This document shows, one piece after another, positions 7,563 through 14,519 of a stretch of DNA of 23,047 nt. The translations under genes were made by a program, and so were the position numbers. This DNA is from a virus: positions 1 to 23,047 of IMG/VR virus record IMGVR_UViG_3300022935_002565, one strand, 5' to 3'. The notes beneath the pieces were generated by a model that saw only the letters and a program-made list of their open reading frames with translations, searched no databases and was not told the origin of the DNA. Position 1 is the first letter of the stretch; the number at the start of each line of letters is the position of its first letter.

Positions 7563-8183
7563 TTAAGATTTGAGCCACACTTCATCACTTCTCACACGTG
7601 AATGACGATTATAACCAAGGTTACGCAGTATTTTCCTAGATTCTTCAACTATCTTGGGCCTCTTGCGTTCCTTCATCTCAATGTTGATCACGGGACTGTT
7701 TCTCTTCAGGGTCTCCTGTGCACCTCGGAGCACTGGTATCTCGAACCCATCCACATCTATCTTGATGTAGTCAAGATTACGGAGATCGAAACTGTCAAGG
7801 GATCGACATTCTATGTCGCCATCGCGAGGTGTGGTGTCCCCCACCACGTAGTTTAGATGTGTGTGATTGGTGCCCTGTTCGGCCGTGTGTGAATGTGAGC
7901 TCAACCCATATGGATACAGTGTCACGTTTGATTCTGTGATGTTCCTGTTGAAGCACTCTCTGAAGTTGGGGTTGGGTTCGAAACAGATCACATGGTCGAA
8001 CCTCTTGGCCAAGGGTCTTGCCCATTCGCCAACGTTGGCTCCTATGTCCAGGCATACACGCCATTGCTTGACATATTTCAAACTGGCATCTCTCTGTGCC
8101 TGTTGACCGTTGCCTGCCTCTTCTAGGTAAGTGGGTTCGGTGTGATGGAGATAGTATACCCAGTAACTATTTTCGTTTGGCAT
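7563..8183 (-). CDS. FkbM-family SAM-dependent methyltransferase
   Basis: A 206-residue protein from the ATG at 8183, with AAGGA five bases upstream. A longer frame to 8267 exists but runs through the cysteine-rich gene. Motif I is LDIGANVGEW (Asp at 46), followed by ICFEPNP, where the acidic residue contacts the SAM ribose. YIKIDVDGFEIPVLRG is the hallmark of FkbM-type O-methyltransferases. Members methylate hydroxyls of sugars or natural products. Phage copies sit beside glycan genes and may mask surface sugars. The start overlaps the 38-residue cysteine-rich gene by 17 bases, so the enzyme is translated from the same message. Confidence 0.88.
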   Translation of the reverse strand: MPNENSYWVYYLHHTEPTYLEEAGNGQQAQRDASLKYVKQWRVCLDIGANVGEWARPLAKRFDHVICFEPNPNFRECFNRNITESNVTLYPYGLSSHSHTAEQGTNHTHLNYVVGDTTPRDGDIECRSLDSFDLRNLDYIKIDVDGFEIPVLRGAQETLKRNSPVINIEMKERKRPKIVEESRKILRNLGYNRHSRVRSDEVWLKS

Positions 8184-8283
8184 CACATTCCTTACAAGCA
8201 CAGTCTGGACAGTCCCTGCACTCGGTACAGGATTTTCTACAGTGCTGTTCACACCCACACTTCTCACAGATGTACTTGATCAT
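8167..8283 (-). CDS. Ten-cysteine micro-protein B (38 residues)
   Basis: Read directly from the minus strand: 38 residues starting MIKYICEKCGCEQHC and ending at TAG. Cysteines are at 6, 9, 11, 15, 19, 22, 25, 28, 30 and 33, which is CxxCxCxxxCxxxCxxCxxCxxCxCxxC. The spacing is identical to that of the gene just upstream, though most other residues differ, so both are under selection as proteins and probably arose by duplication. With 26 percent Cys, a single His and a basic tail, it should bind several Zn(II), Cu(I) or iron-sulfur-type metals, like a small metallothionein. GAGAGG about ten bases upstream can serve as ribosome binding site. The start is two bases after the upstream stop, and the 3' end overlaps the FkbM gene. 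No known family is recognised. Confidence 0.8.
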   Translation of the reverse strand: MIKYICEKCGCEQHCRKSCTECRDCPDCACKECDAKRK

Positions 8284-8285
8284 TT

Positions 8286-8408
8286 TCAAAATGCCCTCTC
8301 TAAACATCTGTCACAGTCACAGTGATCACACTTCTCACAGTTAGAGCAGGGCTCATCACAATGTGGATCGCAGTTGCACCTGTGGCATTTTTTTCTTTGT
8401 TCTTGCAT
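8286..8408 (-). CDS. Ten-cysteine micro-protein A (40 residues)
   Basis: Read directly from the minus strand: 40 residues starting MQEQRKKCHRCNCDPHC and ending at TGA. Cysteines are at 8, 11, 13, 17, 21, 24, 27, 30, 32 and 35, the same ten-cysteine register as its neighbour. Histidines at 9, 16 and 29 and many Asp/Glu lie between them. The start ATG shares one base with the stop of the 186-residue gene (TAATG), and AAGGA lies six bases upstream, so it is coupled to that gene. Candidate roles are a metallothionein-like metal store, a multi-zinc knuckle that binds a host protein or nucleic acid, or a disulfide-rich effector. The lack of a signal peptide favours the reduced, metal-bound cytoplasmic form. 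The cysteine pattern is plain to see; the role is inference. Confidence 0.82.
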   Translation of the reverse strand: MQEQRKKCHRCNCDPHCDEPCSNCEKCDHCDCDRCLERAF

Positions 8409-8968
8409 TACAGTTCCTTGAATTTCTTTAATATGTCAGTGTTGGGCAGTTTGGCCTGTAGTTGCTGTTGTAGCCTGTGTAGGGTCTGAATCTTCATCTT
8501 TGAATCCAACTTTGTGTAGTTTGCCACTGCTCGCCTTATATTCTTGAGGTTGGCGTCTGTTATGTTAAGTGCCCTCTCAAGATGTGTTAGATTCTTGTAA
8601 TGATCCTCCCAGGTCCTTAGGTATCTCCTCAGCGCCATCACCGGTACCGGCTGTCTCTGTCTCATGGCCTGTGCTTGGTCCTTGTTCTTGAGCTTCTTGG
8701 TTATCTCAGGATCACCCGACACGATGGCCAACATGTTTGATAGATCATTGTTGATCATCCTCACTTGGTCGAATGTGCCCTTGGCCATGGTCTGGTCCGC
8801 ATATGATTTAGCGAACGATTGTGTGTCCTTGTTCTGACTCATCAGGGCTAGTGCCAGGAAACTGAGGTATATCCTCTCAGTGACCTCTGGGAAAGTGTAT
8901 CTCTGCAAGTCACTATGTCGCCTTATGACCTTGCCCTCAGATACATACTTTAAAAATGGTGTTAACAT
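8408..8968 (-). CDS. Helical phage protein of unknown function
   Basis: A 186-residue protein from ATG 8968 (MLTPFLKYVSEGKVIRR), strongly helical with many Gln, Lys and Arg and a leucine-rich basic C-terminal half. A start at 9010 would run across the promoter motif and into the divergent gene, so I prefer 8968. It has no Shine-Dalgarno sequence and sits five bases after TATAAATA, suggesting a leaderless message. It leads a four-gene operon with the two ten-cysteine genes and the FkbM methyltransferase, all overlapping or within two bases of each other. No motif indicates an activity. Confidence 0.7.
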   Translation of the reverse strand: MLTPFLKYVSEGKVIRRHSDLQRYTFPEVTERIYLSFLALALMSQNKDTQSFAKSYADQTMAKGTFDQVRMINNDLSNMLAIVSGDPEITKKLKNKDQAQAMRQRQPVPVMALRRYLRTWEDHYKNLTHLERALNITDANLKNIRRAVANYTKLDSKMKIQTLHRLQQQLQAKLPNTDILKKFKEL

Positions 8969-8973
8969 ACAGG

Positions 8974-8981
8974 TATTTATA
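8974..8981 (-). promoter_or_regulatory. Perfect T4-late promoter element TATAAATA
   Basis: The minus strand carries an exact TATAAATA (8981-8974) in the 19-base gap between divergent genes, five bases before the ATG at 8968. T4 late transcription normally starts about six bases past this element, which is at the ATG itself. Confidence 0.65.
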
Positions 8982-8987
8982 GGGCTT

Positions 8988-10025
8988 ATGCAACGAAACT
9001 TTATTCTCACAGACGTAATGAAGACTGGCTTTCATCAGGACCTCGAGAATTTTATTTCTATGCACAGTATAAAGGATCAAACTTTTGAAATGACTGGAGA
9101 ATATTACTCCTTACATGGCTACGACTTGGACAGTTTCGATCGTAAATTTGCAATAATTGATATGAGGACGGCAAATATCAGACTGAAAGATAATGAAGAG
9201 TTCAACACAGAATTAGAAAGACGTTGTAAATTACTACATAGCCAGGGATTTGTCTTTATAAAATCCAACCCATGGGAGTCATTGGAGAACATCAACAATA
9301 CAGTACAATATCCAGAAATAGAGATAGAACATGTAAGGTGGACAGGAGGGGTAAGTTGGTTTTGGTATTATATGTACAACAAGCACAAAGATAAAACATT
9401 TGACTTCGACCACTCTAACAAGAAATACGATTTCCTATATCTGAACAAGATGTCCAGACCACACAGGACAAAACTTTATGACAAATTAATAGATAAGGGT
9501 GTATTAGAAAACAGCCTATACACATCGTGGCCGAGTAGGAAACTGCCTGCCGAGTACGAACTGCCATGGGCACAGGACTATCCACAGTACGGCATGGATC
9601 AAGACATATTTGAAAAGCCATACAACGACACTGCCTGTAGTATCGTGTCAGAGACCAACGACAACGATTATGAAGTGTTCATGACCGAGAAAATATGGAA
9701 GCCAATTATCGCACAACAGTTTTTCATCGTGCATGGCAATTACCTATATCTGCAGAAGTTGAGAGAGATGGGATTTAAAACTTTCAACAATTACTTCGAA
9801 GAGGTTTATGATTTAAACAGACATCCTGGCGCAAGGATCGATACCATCGTTGACGTGTGTGATAGACTTCGTGATGCCCCGTGGCAAGACATGTATCTGC
9901 AAAGTCAGGCACTACGACAATACAATTACAATCACTTTTTCAATGCAGAAAAGTTAAGCAATGAAATTAATAAAACTTTGAATCTATTTCTTGAATTTGC
10001 TGATAGCCGTCAAGTTCCTTCTTGA
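8988..10025 (+). CDS. Glycosyltransferase-like protein with GT10/fucosyltransferase-type C-terminal motif
   Basis: A 345-residue protein from ATG 8988; an upstream ATG at 8880 would run into the divergent gene. The C-terminal half carries CSIVSETNDNDYEVFMTEKIWKPI (TEKIW at 233-237) followed by FFIVHGNYLYLQKLREMGFKTF. This resembles the donor-binding segment of GT10 fucosyltransferases and related GT-B enzymes, where a Glu-x-Asn, a TEK-x-W and a Gly contact the nucleotide sugar. The N-terminal half is unlike standard families. Two relatives with the same signature lie at 21505-22602 and 22599-23047. Its last 42 bases overlap, antisense, the end of the gene at 9984-11198. Confidence 0.7.
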   Translation: MQRNFILTDVMKTGFHQDLENFISMHSIKDQTFEMTGEYYSLHGYDLDSFDRKFAIIDMRTANIRLKDNEEFNTELERRCKLLHSQGFVFIKSNPWESLENINNTVQYPEIEIEHVRWTGGVSWFWYYMYNKHKDKTFDFDHSNKKYDFLYLNKMSRPHRTKLYDKLIDKGVLENSLYTSWPSRKLPAEYELPWAQDYPQYGMDQDIFEKPYNDTACSIVSETNDNDYEVFMTEKIWKPIIAQQFFIVHGNYLYLQKLREMGFKTFNNYFEEVYDLNRHPGARIDTIVDVCDRLRDAPWQDMYLQSQALRQYNYNHFFNAEKLSNEINKTLNLFLEFADSRQVPS

Positions 10026-11198
10026 GAATCCTAATCTATCCACAAGTTTGACAGCATTACCTGACTTGTCAACAGCGACAAATCCTTCTGGCTCTGTGAC
10101 CTCCAGTCCGCCGTCCGTCTGTTGGAATGATCCTATGGCCTGTGCTTGGTTCATTTTTTTGAGTACGAATGCTTTCATTGTCTGCACCGCTCTATAGAAA
10201 GTTAGCATGGCCTGTAATGGCTTCTTTGCCCTGTTAAGGAACACGGGCATCTGTTTCATCTTATCTTGTCTCAGTTGTAGAGCCTTCTGTGCTTTCAGTC
10301 CTGACATTTGCTGTTGCATTCTATCGTTGTAGAATTTCTTAAAGCCTAGTAGAAACTTGTTTGCATCGTTTGGCAGTTGTCCTTGTCTCACCATGGCGTT
10401 TATGTACATCTGGAACATGGGTATGAAGTCTTGGTTCTGCCCCAGCACACTTGATAGATTCCTTGGCACACTGTTCAACAGGTTCTCAAGTTTCTCTATT
10501 CCGTTATAGAATTGTTTTGTTTCATCGTCAGTGAACTTAGCACTGCCAGACACGTCTTTGTAAGTGGCATTGTCAAAGAACACATCATTGCTCTTGGCGA
10601 ATGAACTCACGTCTGCTCCTCCCTGTGCGTTCATGTCCGCTAGGGCATCTCCCACGTATGTTGTGTGGAATATAATCCCCACCTTTGCTCTATCTATCTG
10701 TTTACCTAGATCACTTGCTTCTGGCACTGCGTATGTGATTGTGTTGGGTGTAAATGTTAAATTGGGTTTGCCGTCCACGTTCTTACGTGTGATGTCCTCG
10801 TCTGTGAACAACAAGTCTCCCTGAACAACACCCTGTATGTTCAGTTTTTTAAGATGCACAAGACACTTCAACAACTTCTGTCCTAGGTCGTCTGTACCGT
10901 GATTGTTCGCTATGTCTCGCTTGGTATAATTGATCTTTGCGTTCTTGGCGAACACTGATTTGGTGCCCACAAAGAACTTACCGTTGTCTGGATTGGTACC
11001 ACACACCACAGCAGGTGCACCGTCCCATTTCACAGACACACTCATGGCCTCTGAACTTGTGCCTTTGAGTGTCAGTAGTAGTCCCCTGAAGTATTCCAAG
11101 ACCGCCTTGCCGCCCTCGTAGCCGTCGGTTATAACTATGTCCTCGATGTGTTCAAGGTGTGTCCTCTTAAACTCTGTTAGGACATCTTCTATCAACAT
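9984..11198 (-). CDS. Putative covalent nucleotidyltransferase (ligase-like KxDG protein)
   Basis: A 404-residue protein. Five segments fall in the order seen in ATP-dependent DNA/RNA ligases and capping enzymes: SVKWDGAP (K57-W-D-G60, motif I with the lysine that would take AMP), VFAKNAKIN (80s), VQGDLLF (125-131, motif III), EGFVAV (371-376, motif IV) and VKLVDR (383-388, motif V). About 240 residues separate motifs III and IV, far more than in compact ligases. That insert is helical and Gln/Met-rich, so the enzyme is unusual or degenerate. I believe related proteins in marine T4-like phages are annotated only as an unknown-function family (DUF6267), but I have not verified this. AGAGGA precedes the ATG at 11198, and the gene is three bases after its upstream partner. 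Confidence 0.7.
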   Translation of the reverse strand: MLIEDVLTEFKRTHLEHIEDIVITDGYEGGKAVLEYFRGLLLTLKGTSSEAMSVSVKWDGAPAVVCGTNPDNGKFFVGTKSVFAKNAKINYTKRDIANNHGTDDLGQKLLKCLVHLKKLNIQGVVQGDLLFTDEDITRKNVDGKPNLTFTPNTITYAVPEASDLGKQIDRAKVGIIFHTTYVGDALADMNAQGGADVSSFAKSNDVFFDNATYKDVSGSAKFTDDETKQFYNGIEKLENLLNSVPRNLSSVLGQNQDFIPMFQMYINAMVRQGQLPNDANKFLLGFKKFYNDRMQQQMSGLKAQKALQLRQDKMKQMPVFLNRAKKPLQAMLTFYRAVQTMKAFVLKKMNQAQAIGSFQQTDGGLEVTEPEGFVAVDKSGNAVKLVDRLGFSRRNLTAISKFKK

Positions 11199-11201
11199 TG
11201 G

Positions 11202-11501
11202 TTAGTCCTCTTTGTATTCGCCGTCTTTGATTTTAAGCAGATTTTCTTTGACGTCTCTGTTCTCTTTGATACGAGCAACGCCTTTGCTGAATTTGGATGC
11301 ATCCATGTTCTTGAGTGCTGAATTGAATTTCTTCTCTAGTTTGAATGCTGTGTCTTGATCGAAATTCTCTCTTATATAGGTCATCAGTCTTATGGCACTT
11401 TCCAGGATGTGAGAAGCCCTGCTCTCCACGACCTCCTCTTTGTCTCTCCTAAGAGGCATTGAGCTCAATTCTTCTAATAAACTTCTAGTATGTTTCTGCA
11501 T
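11202..11501 (-). CDS. Small helical phage protein of unknown function
   Basis: A 99-residue, highly charged helical protein (MQKHTRSLLEELSSMPLRR, then a SRASHILESAIRLMTYI segment). It resembles short conserved proteins of marine T4-like phages, though this was not searched. It directly precedes the KxDG protein (three-base gap), so the two are probably co-expressed and perhaps functionally linked. The ATG at 11501 has no Shine-Dalgarno sequence but lies six bases after TAAATA on the minus strand, suggesting a leaderless transcript. No catalytic residues are apparent. Confidence 0.7.
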   Translation of the reverse strand: MQKHTRSLLEELSSMPLRRDKEEVVESRASHILESAIRLMTYIRENFDQDTAFKLEKKFNSALKNMDASKFSKGVARIKENRDVKENLLKIKDGEYKED

Positions 11502-11507
11502 CGTAGG

Positions 11508-11513
11508 TATTTA
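11508..11513 (-). promoter_or_regulatory. Late-promoter-like TAAATA next to the ATG
   Basis: The minus strand reads GTAAATACCTACG and then the ATG at 11501. The TAAATACC core matches that of the perfect element at 8974-8981. Confidence 0.4.
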
Positions 11514-11548
11514 CTTCTTATTGTAGCACAATTCTAGCATAAGTCTAC

Positions 11549-12208
11549 TCATTTTACTTTTCTAAACACGAAATACTTACGTTGATTGGTGTCATCACGT
11601 ATATCTAGCACCTTTAGATTGAACATCTCTGATAGTTCTATTATAAACGGAACATTCCAGGCAAAAAATTCTATCCAATCTGCCTCGGGTCTGTCGTGTT
11701 GCACACCCGGGTTGACTCTGAAGAACATGGTGCCACCATCTGCTAAAAGATTGACACATCTTGACACCTCCGCTATTATCTTGTCTCTGCTACCGAAATT
11801 CACCGAACCCAGACACAATATAGCGTCAAACCGTTGATCCGTCTTGTAGTCCAGTGTGCTAACTTCAAAATCCGCTCGATCGTTATAGGGATCAATTCCT
11901 ACGAGATTGTCTATCTTGCCCTTGAACTCGTTATAGCCACAACCTACATCAAGAACTGCCCTTGGTTTGAGACTGTTCACTTCGTCGATAAGTGCCACAC
12001 CCGAGTACTTCCATTTCTTCATGTCGTTCTGCCAGTACTTGGAGAAGTACTTGTGCAGACAGGCATTGTCTATGGCCTCCACGTATTGCTCCAGTGTGTC
12101 GCAACGTTCCACTTCCACACCGAATGTTTCCAAGATGTATGGTTGTGTTATCTTCGTGAGATCGTTTTGGCTGTGTGCCAATAATTGTGCAAATATTTTT
12201 TTGTTCAT
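11549..12208 (-). CDS. Class I SAM-dependent methyltransferase
   Basis: A 219-residue protein. Motif I is VLDVGCGYNEF (D87, G89, C90, G91). VGIDPYN supplies the acidic residue for the SAM ribose, and FDAILCLGSVNFG is motif IV at the substrate side. A GGTMFFRVNPG strand and a C-terminal KYFVFRK strand complete a Rossmann-type fold. The helical N-terminal 80 residues include WQNDMKKWKYSG, a feature often seen in sugar or small-molecule methyltransferases. The substrate is unknown. The ATG at 12208 lies seven bases after TATAAT with no Shine-Dalgarno sequence. It stands 31 bases downstream of the 2OG oxygenase gene and may be part of the same unit. Confidence 0.82.
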   Translation of the reverse strand: MNKKIFAQLLAHSQNDLTKITQPYILETFGVEVERCDTLEQYVEAIDNACLHKYFSKYWQNDMKKWKYSGVALIDEVNSLKPRAVLDVGCGYNEFKGKIDNLVGIDPYNDRADFEVSTLDYKTDQRFDAILCLGSVNFGSRDKIIAEVSRCVNLLADGGTMFFRVNPGVQHDRPEADWIEFFAWNVPFIIELSEMFNLKVLDIRDDTNQRKYFVFRKVK

Positions 12209-12215
12209 ACACTAT

Positions 12216-12221
12216 ATTATA
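12216..12221 (-). promoter_or_regulatory. Sigma-70-type -10 box TATAAT next to the ATG
   Basis: A perfect TATAAT on the minus strand (12221-12216) ends seven bases before the ATG at 12208. The best -35 candidate, TAGACC (12242-12237), is weak and has a 15-base spacer. Confidence 0.4.
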
Positions 12222-12239
12222 TTATTTTAAACTTAAGGT

Positions 12240-12896
12240 CTATATCTTTTTCTTGATGGGCTTCGACAGTATATCTCTGGTCTGGTCTGTCATGACCCCT
12301 GTGATTACCAACATGGGTCTGGGTCTGTTGCTGGCGTTCGCTGTGGCGTGTGGAATGTTCTGCCAATCAAATTTGTGTATGTCTCCCGCCCTCCATCTGT
12401 CAAACTGCTCATTGCCATACATCAGGAACTGTCCAGGTTCCCAGTCCTGTAGCATCACCATGACACGGACAACATTGTTTGGATCAGCATCCAAGTCATA
12501 CAGTTTGTCTATGTGCATGTTCAGTACCTCGCCTGTGAACTGTATGTGTAGTTTAGATTTAGTGGGCTCCATGGCGAAGTAGTCTGTCATACGTTGTAGA
12601 GTTGGACATTTGGTGAAGTCGGCCAGTCCCCTGTATATGGTCATCTTGGGGTCGGCACCTGCTGTCCTTAGATCATTCTCTTCTGCTTCTACATCAACAT
12701 TGACGTTTTCTCTGCCCGTACCTTCCCTACGGTTGCCCCAGTTCAATGGCTTGGCATCATCAATAACCGTTTGTAGTTCGGTCTGCCACCCGCCCGTGAA
12801 CTTGCCCAGGTGTTGAACACAGTCTGTGTCCCGGTGCCACTTGTTGAAGTGATAGTTGCTTCTTGCTCTTGCGTCTTCCCAATTACTTGTAGACAT
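12240..12896 (-). CDS. 2-oxoglutarate/Fe(II)-dependent oxygenase-like protein
   Basis: A 218-residue protein with the iron-binding facial triad in expected order: HID (H128, D130) and a distal H183 in IPHATANAS, followed by RPRP (R191/R193), where an arginine would hold the 2-oxoglutarate carboxylate. Between them lie strands VVRVMVMLQDWEPGQFLMYGN and a WRAGDIHKFDW turn typical of a double-stranded beta helix. Likely reactions are hydroxylation or oxidation of a protein side chain or small molecule. It overlaps the upstream sulfotransferase-like gene by 14 bases and has AAGGA about ten bases before its ATG. Marine phages often carry such genes, but the substrate here is unknown. Confidence 0.8.
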   Translation of the reverse strand: MSTSNWEDARARSNYHFNKWHRDTDCVQHLGKFTGGWQTELQTVIDDAKPLNWGNRREGTGRENVNVDVEAEENDLRTAGADPKMTIYRGLADFTKCPTLQRMTDYFAMEPTKSKLHIQFTGEVLNMHIDKLYDLDADPNNVVRVMVMLQDWEPGQFLMYGNEQFDRWRAGDIHKFDWQNIPHATANASNRPRPMLVITGVMTDQTRDILSKPIKKKI

Positions 12897-13473
12897 ATAC
12901 CTGTATTCCTTTGTGTGCGTAATTATGTATCCTTCCCTTTGTGTCAGGAAAACTTATATCTAATAACCTACACAGGTCAACATTGTCTTTGGGTTGATGA
13001 ATCTTATCTTTGTTATCTTTGATGAACTGCATTGTGTCTCGGTTCTCTGCCTGTATGTGTTCCCACATGAGGTCGAGGTTTACAAAGTGTTGGTAGTTGG
13101 GATATGTGATTGTGAACTCGCCACAAAGTTTCCACCATTCAAGGCACTCAAAATCGTTCCTGTACACCATCACTATGGGATGGCCTAGATCCTTGAGATG
13201 GTCAAGTTCGTGTGCGAAAGTGTGTGACTTTATGATTCGCTTGCCTGTGCCCGAGAAAGGAAGATCCCAATTATCCCTTGTTGCCCTGAACTCCATTCCC
13301 GGATCAAAGTATGCTCCAATGTGCATGAGATGACTGCGTCCAGGGGTATCGGCATCGTGCCAGTAGGTCCTTGCTTCAGAATAGTCAGTGTGATCTATGT
13401 CCTCACTCCAGTAGATATTCTTGACGACACTACTCCATTTTGATCCCGGTGCCCCTGTGAACAGTATGTACAT
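12883..13473 (-). CDS. P-loop sulfotransferase-like protein
   Basis: A 196-residue protein opening MYILFTGAPGSKWSS. Residues 7-15 form a phosphate-binding loop similar to the 5'-phosphosulfate loop of PAPS-dependent sulfotransferases. RIIKSHTFAHELDHL and IVMVYRNDFECLEWW follow, the latter placed like the 3'-phosphate-binding strand and helix (R-x(7)-W). The fold therefore looks like a small cytosolic sulfotransferase, but a nucleotide kinase-like activity cannot be excluded because the catalytic base is not clear. Its ATG shares one base with the tctC-like stop (TAATG), so it is coupled to the transporter genes. Confidence 0.65.
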   Translation of the reverse strand: MYILFTGAPGSKWSSVVKNIYWSEDIDHTDYSEARTYWHDADTPGRSHLMHIGAYFDPGMEFRATRDNWDLPFSGTGKRIIKSHTFAHELDHLKDLGHPIVMVYRNDFECLEWWKLCGEFTITYPNYQHFVNLDLMWEHIQAENRDTMQFIKDNKDKIHQPKDNVDLCRLLDISFPDTKGRIHNYAHKGIQVYVYK

Positions 13474-14519
13474 TATTTGGTCAGCTCTTCTTTGTACACA
13501 GCATTGTAACCCAACTGATTCTTTCCAAAGTCAGACAGTGTTTTCAATGCACCCGGTGTGATGAATGACTTCAGCGTCCTCACTGCGGCGTCACCCTCTG
13601 CACCCGTTCTCCATTCGTACTTGCCAACCTTCTTCTCGATGGCGGCCACCGACTCTGGATCCTTGATCATCTTGTCCAAAGCGGCAACAAGTTTCGCTTT
13701 GTTTGGATTGCCCGCGTTCACCCAGAATGCTTTCTGTAATGCATCTCTCCAACTTTTGACCAGTTTGTATGCATCATAGAAGTCACCACTCGGTGCGACT
13801 CCGTATGTGGATTCATACAGTGCTTCGAATGTTGGCTCTGTGAAGTTTGGATCAGCATCATGCTCACCCGTTTTTACATTCAGTAGTCCATGATGGAACC
13901 AAGTGTATGCGTCACCTTTGCCTATCACTGGCATCACGTGTTTCTTGTATGCGGCAGGGTTCTCCCTTGTAGCGTTCAAGTCACCTCTGATGAATGCAAG
14001 TCTCCTCTCTGAACCTTTCATACCTTTTACCCATACTATTTTTTCTTCAAATGTTTTTACTGGATCACCGTCAGGTCCTGTAAGCAACATAACGATTGCC
14101 ATGATCTCTGGGGTCATTCCAGATCCTGACGGAAACTGTATAGGTCCGTTTTTCGTGTCTGCCTTGTTCCTTGCACCCACAATGATGTTAAGGTTCATGT
14201 GTCCCACTGATTCCCAATCAAAGTAGTTGTACTCAACTGGCTCCACAAGATACGATATACCATTACCACCGTGTGATACTAATATGGTCTTGTCGTCGAA
14301 CCTCAGTTTATTTTGGAACTCGTTCGGTCCCAGTTGATCTCTTGCACCTGGCTTGTAGATAAGATTGATCTTCTCACCCAGGTGTTTCTCCCATTCCGCT
14401 ACAACTATCTGTGCCCACACAGAAGTTCCACCAGAAGGTTTTTGAGGCACGATCAAGTTGTAATCTGCCAAGGCTGTTGTTGTCATTAACACCAACGCCA
14501 TTATTGTTTTCTTAAGCAT
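13473..14519 (-). CDS. tctC: TctC-like periplasmic substrate-binding protein (tripartite tricarboxylate transporter family)
   Basis: A 348-residue protein with a clear Sec signal peptide: KK at 3-4, hydrophobic 5-15, and TALA before D19. The mature part starts with an IVPQKPSGGTSVWAQIV strand-loop matching the TctC/Bug ligand loop. A two-lobe body follows, with VSHGGNGISYLVEP, MTPEIMAIVMLL and a GAPSGDFYDAYK-like hinge region. Such proteins capture di- and tricarboxylates or related acids in the periplasm and deliver them to TctA. The gene overlaps tctA by eight bases. No TctB small subunit is present; the next gene is sulfotransferase-like. Confidence 0.85.
   Translation of the reverse strand: MLKKTIMALVLMTTTALADYNLIVPQKPSGGTSVWAQIVVAEWEKHLGEKINLIYKPGARDQLGPNEFQNKLRFDDKTILVSHGGNGISYLVEPVEYNYFDWESVGHMNLNIIVGARNKADTKNGPIQFPSGSGMTPEIMAIVMLLTGPDGDPVKTFEEKIVWVKGMKGSERRLAFIRGDLNATRENPAAYKKHVMPVIGKGDAYTWFHHGLLNVKTGEHDADPNFTEPTFEALYESTYGVAPSGDFYDAYKLVKSWRDALQKAFWVNAGNPNKAKLVAALDKMIKDPESVAAIEKKVGKYEWRTGAEGDAAVRTLKSFITPGALKTLSDFGKNQLGYNAVYKEELTK

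Noticed and set aside
7563-8267. Longer FkbM methyltransferase frame starting at 8267
   Set aside because: The extra 28 residues run through the ten-cysteine gene in another frame. The ATG at 8183 has AAGGA at good spacing and gives a normal enzyme.
8167-8283. Homology between the 38-residue cysteine protein and the DUF1178 protein, both starting MIKY and then a CxC
   Set aside because: Resemblance ends after a few residues; the cysteine spacing and length differ, so chance is the simpler explanation.
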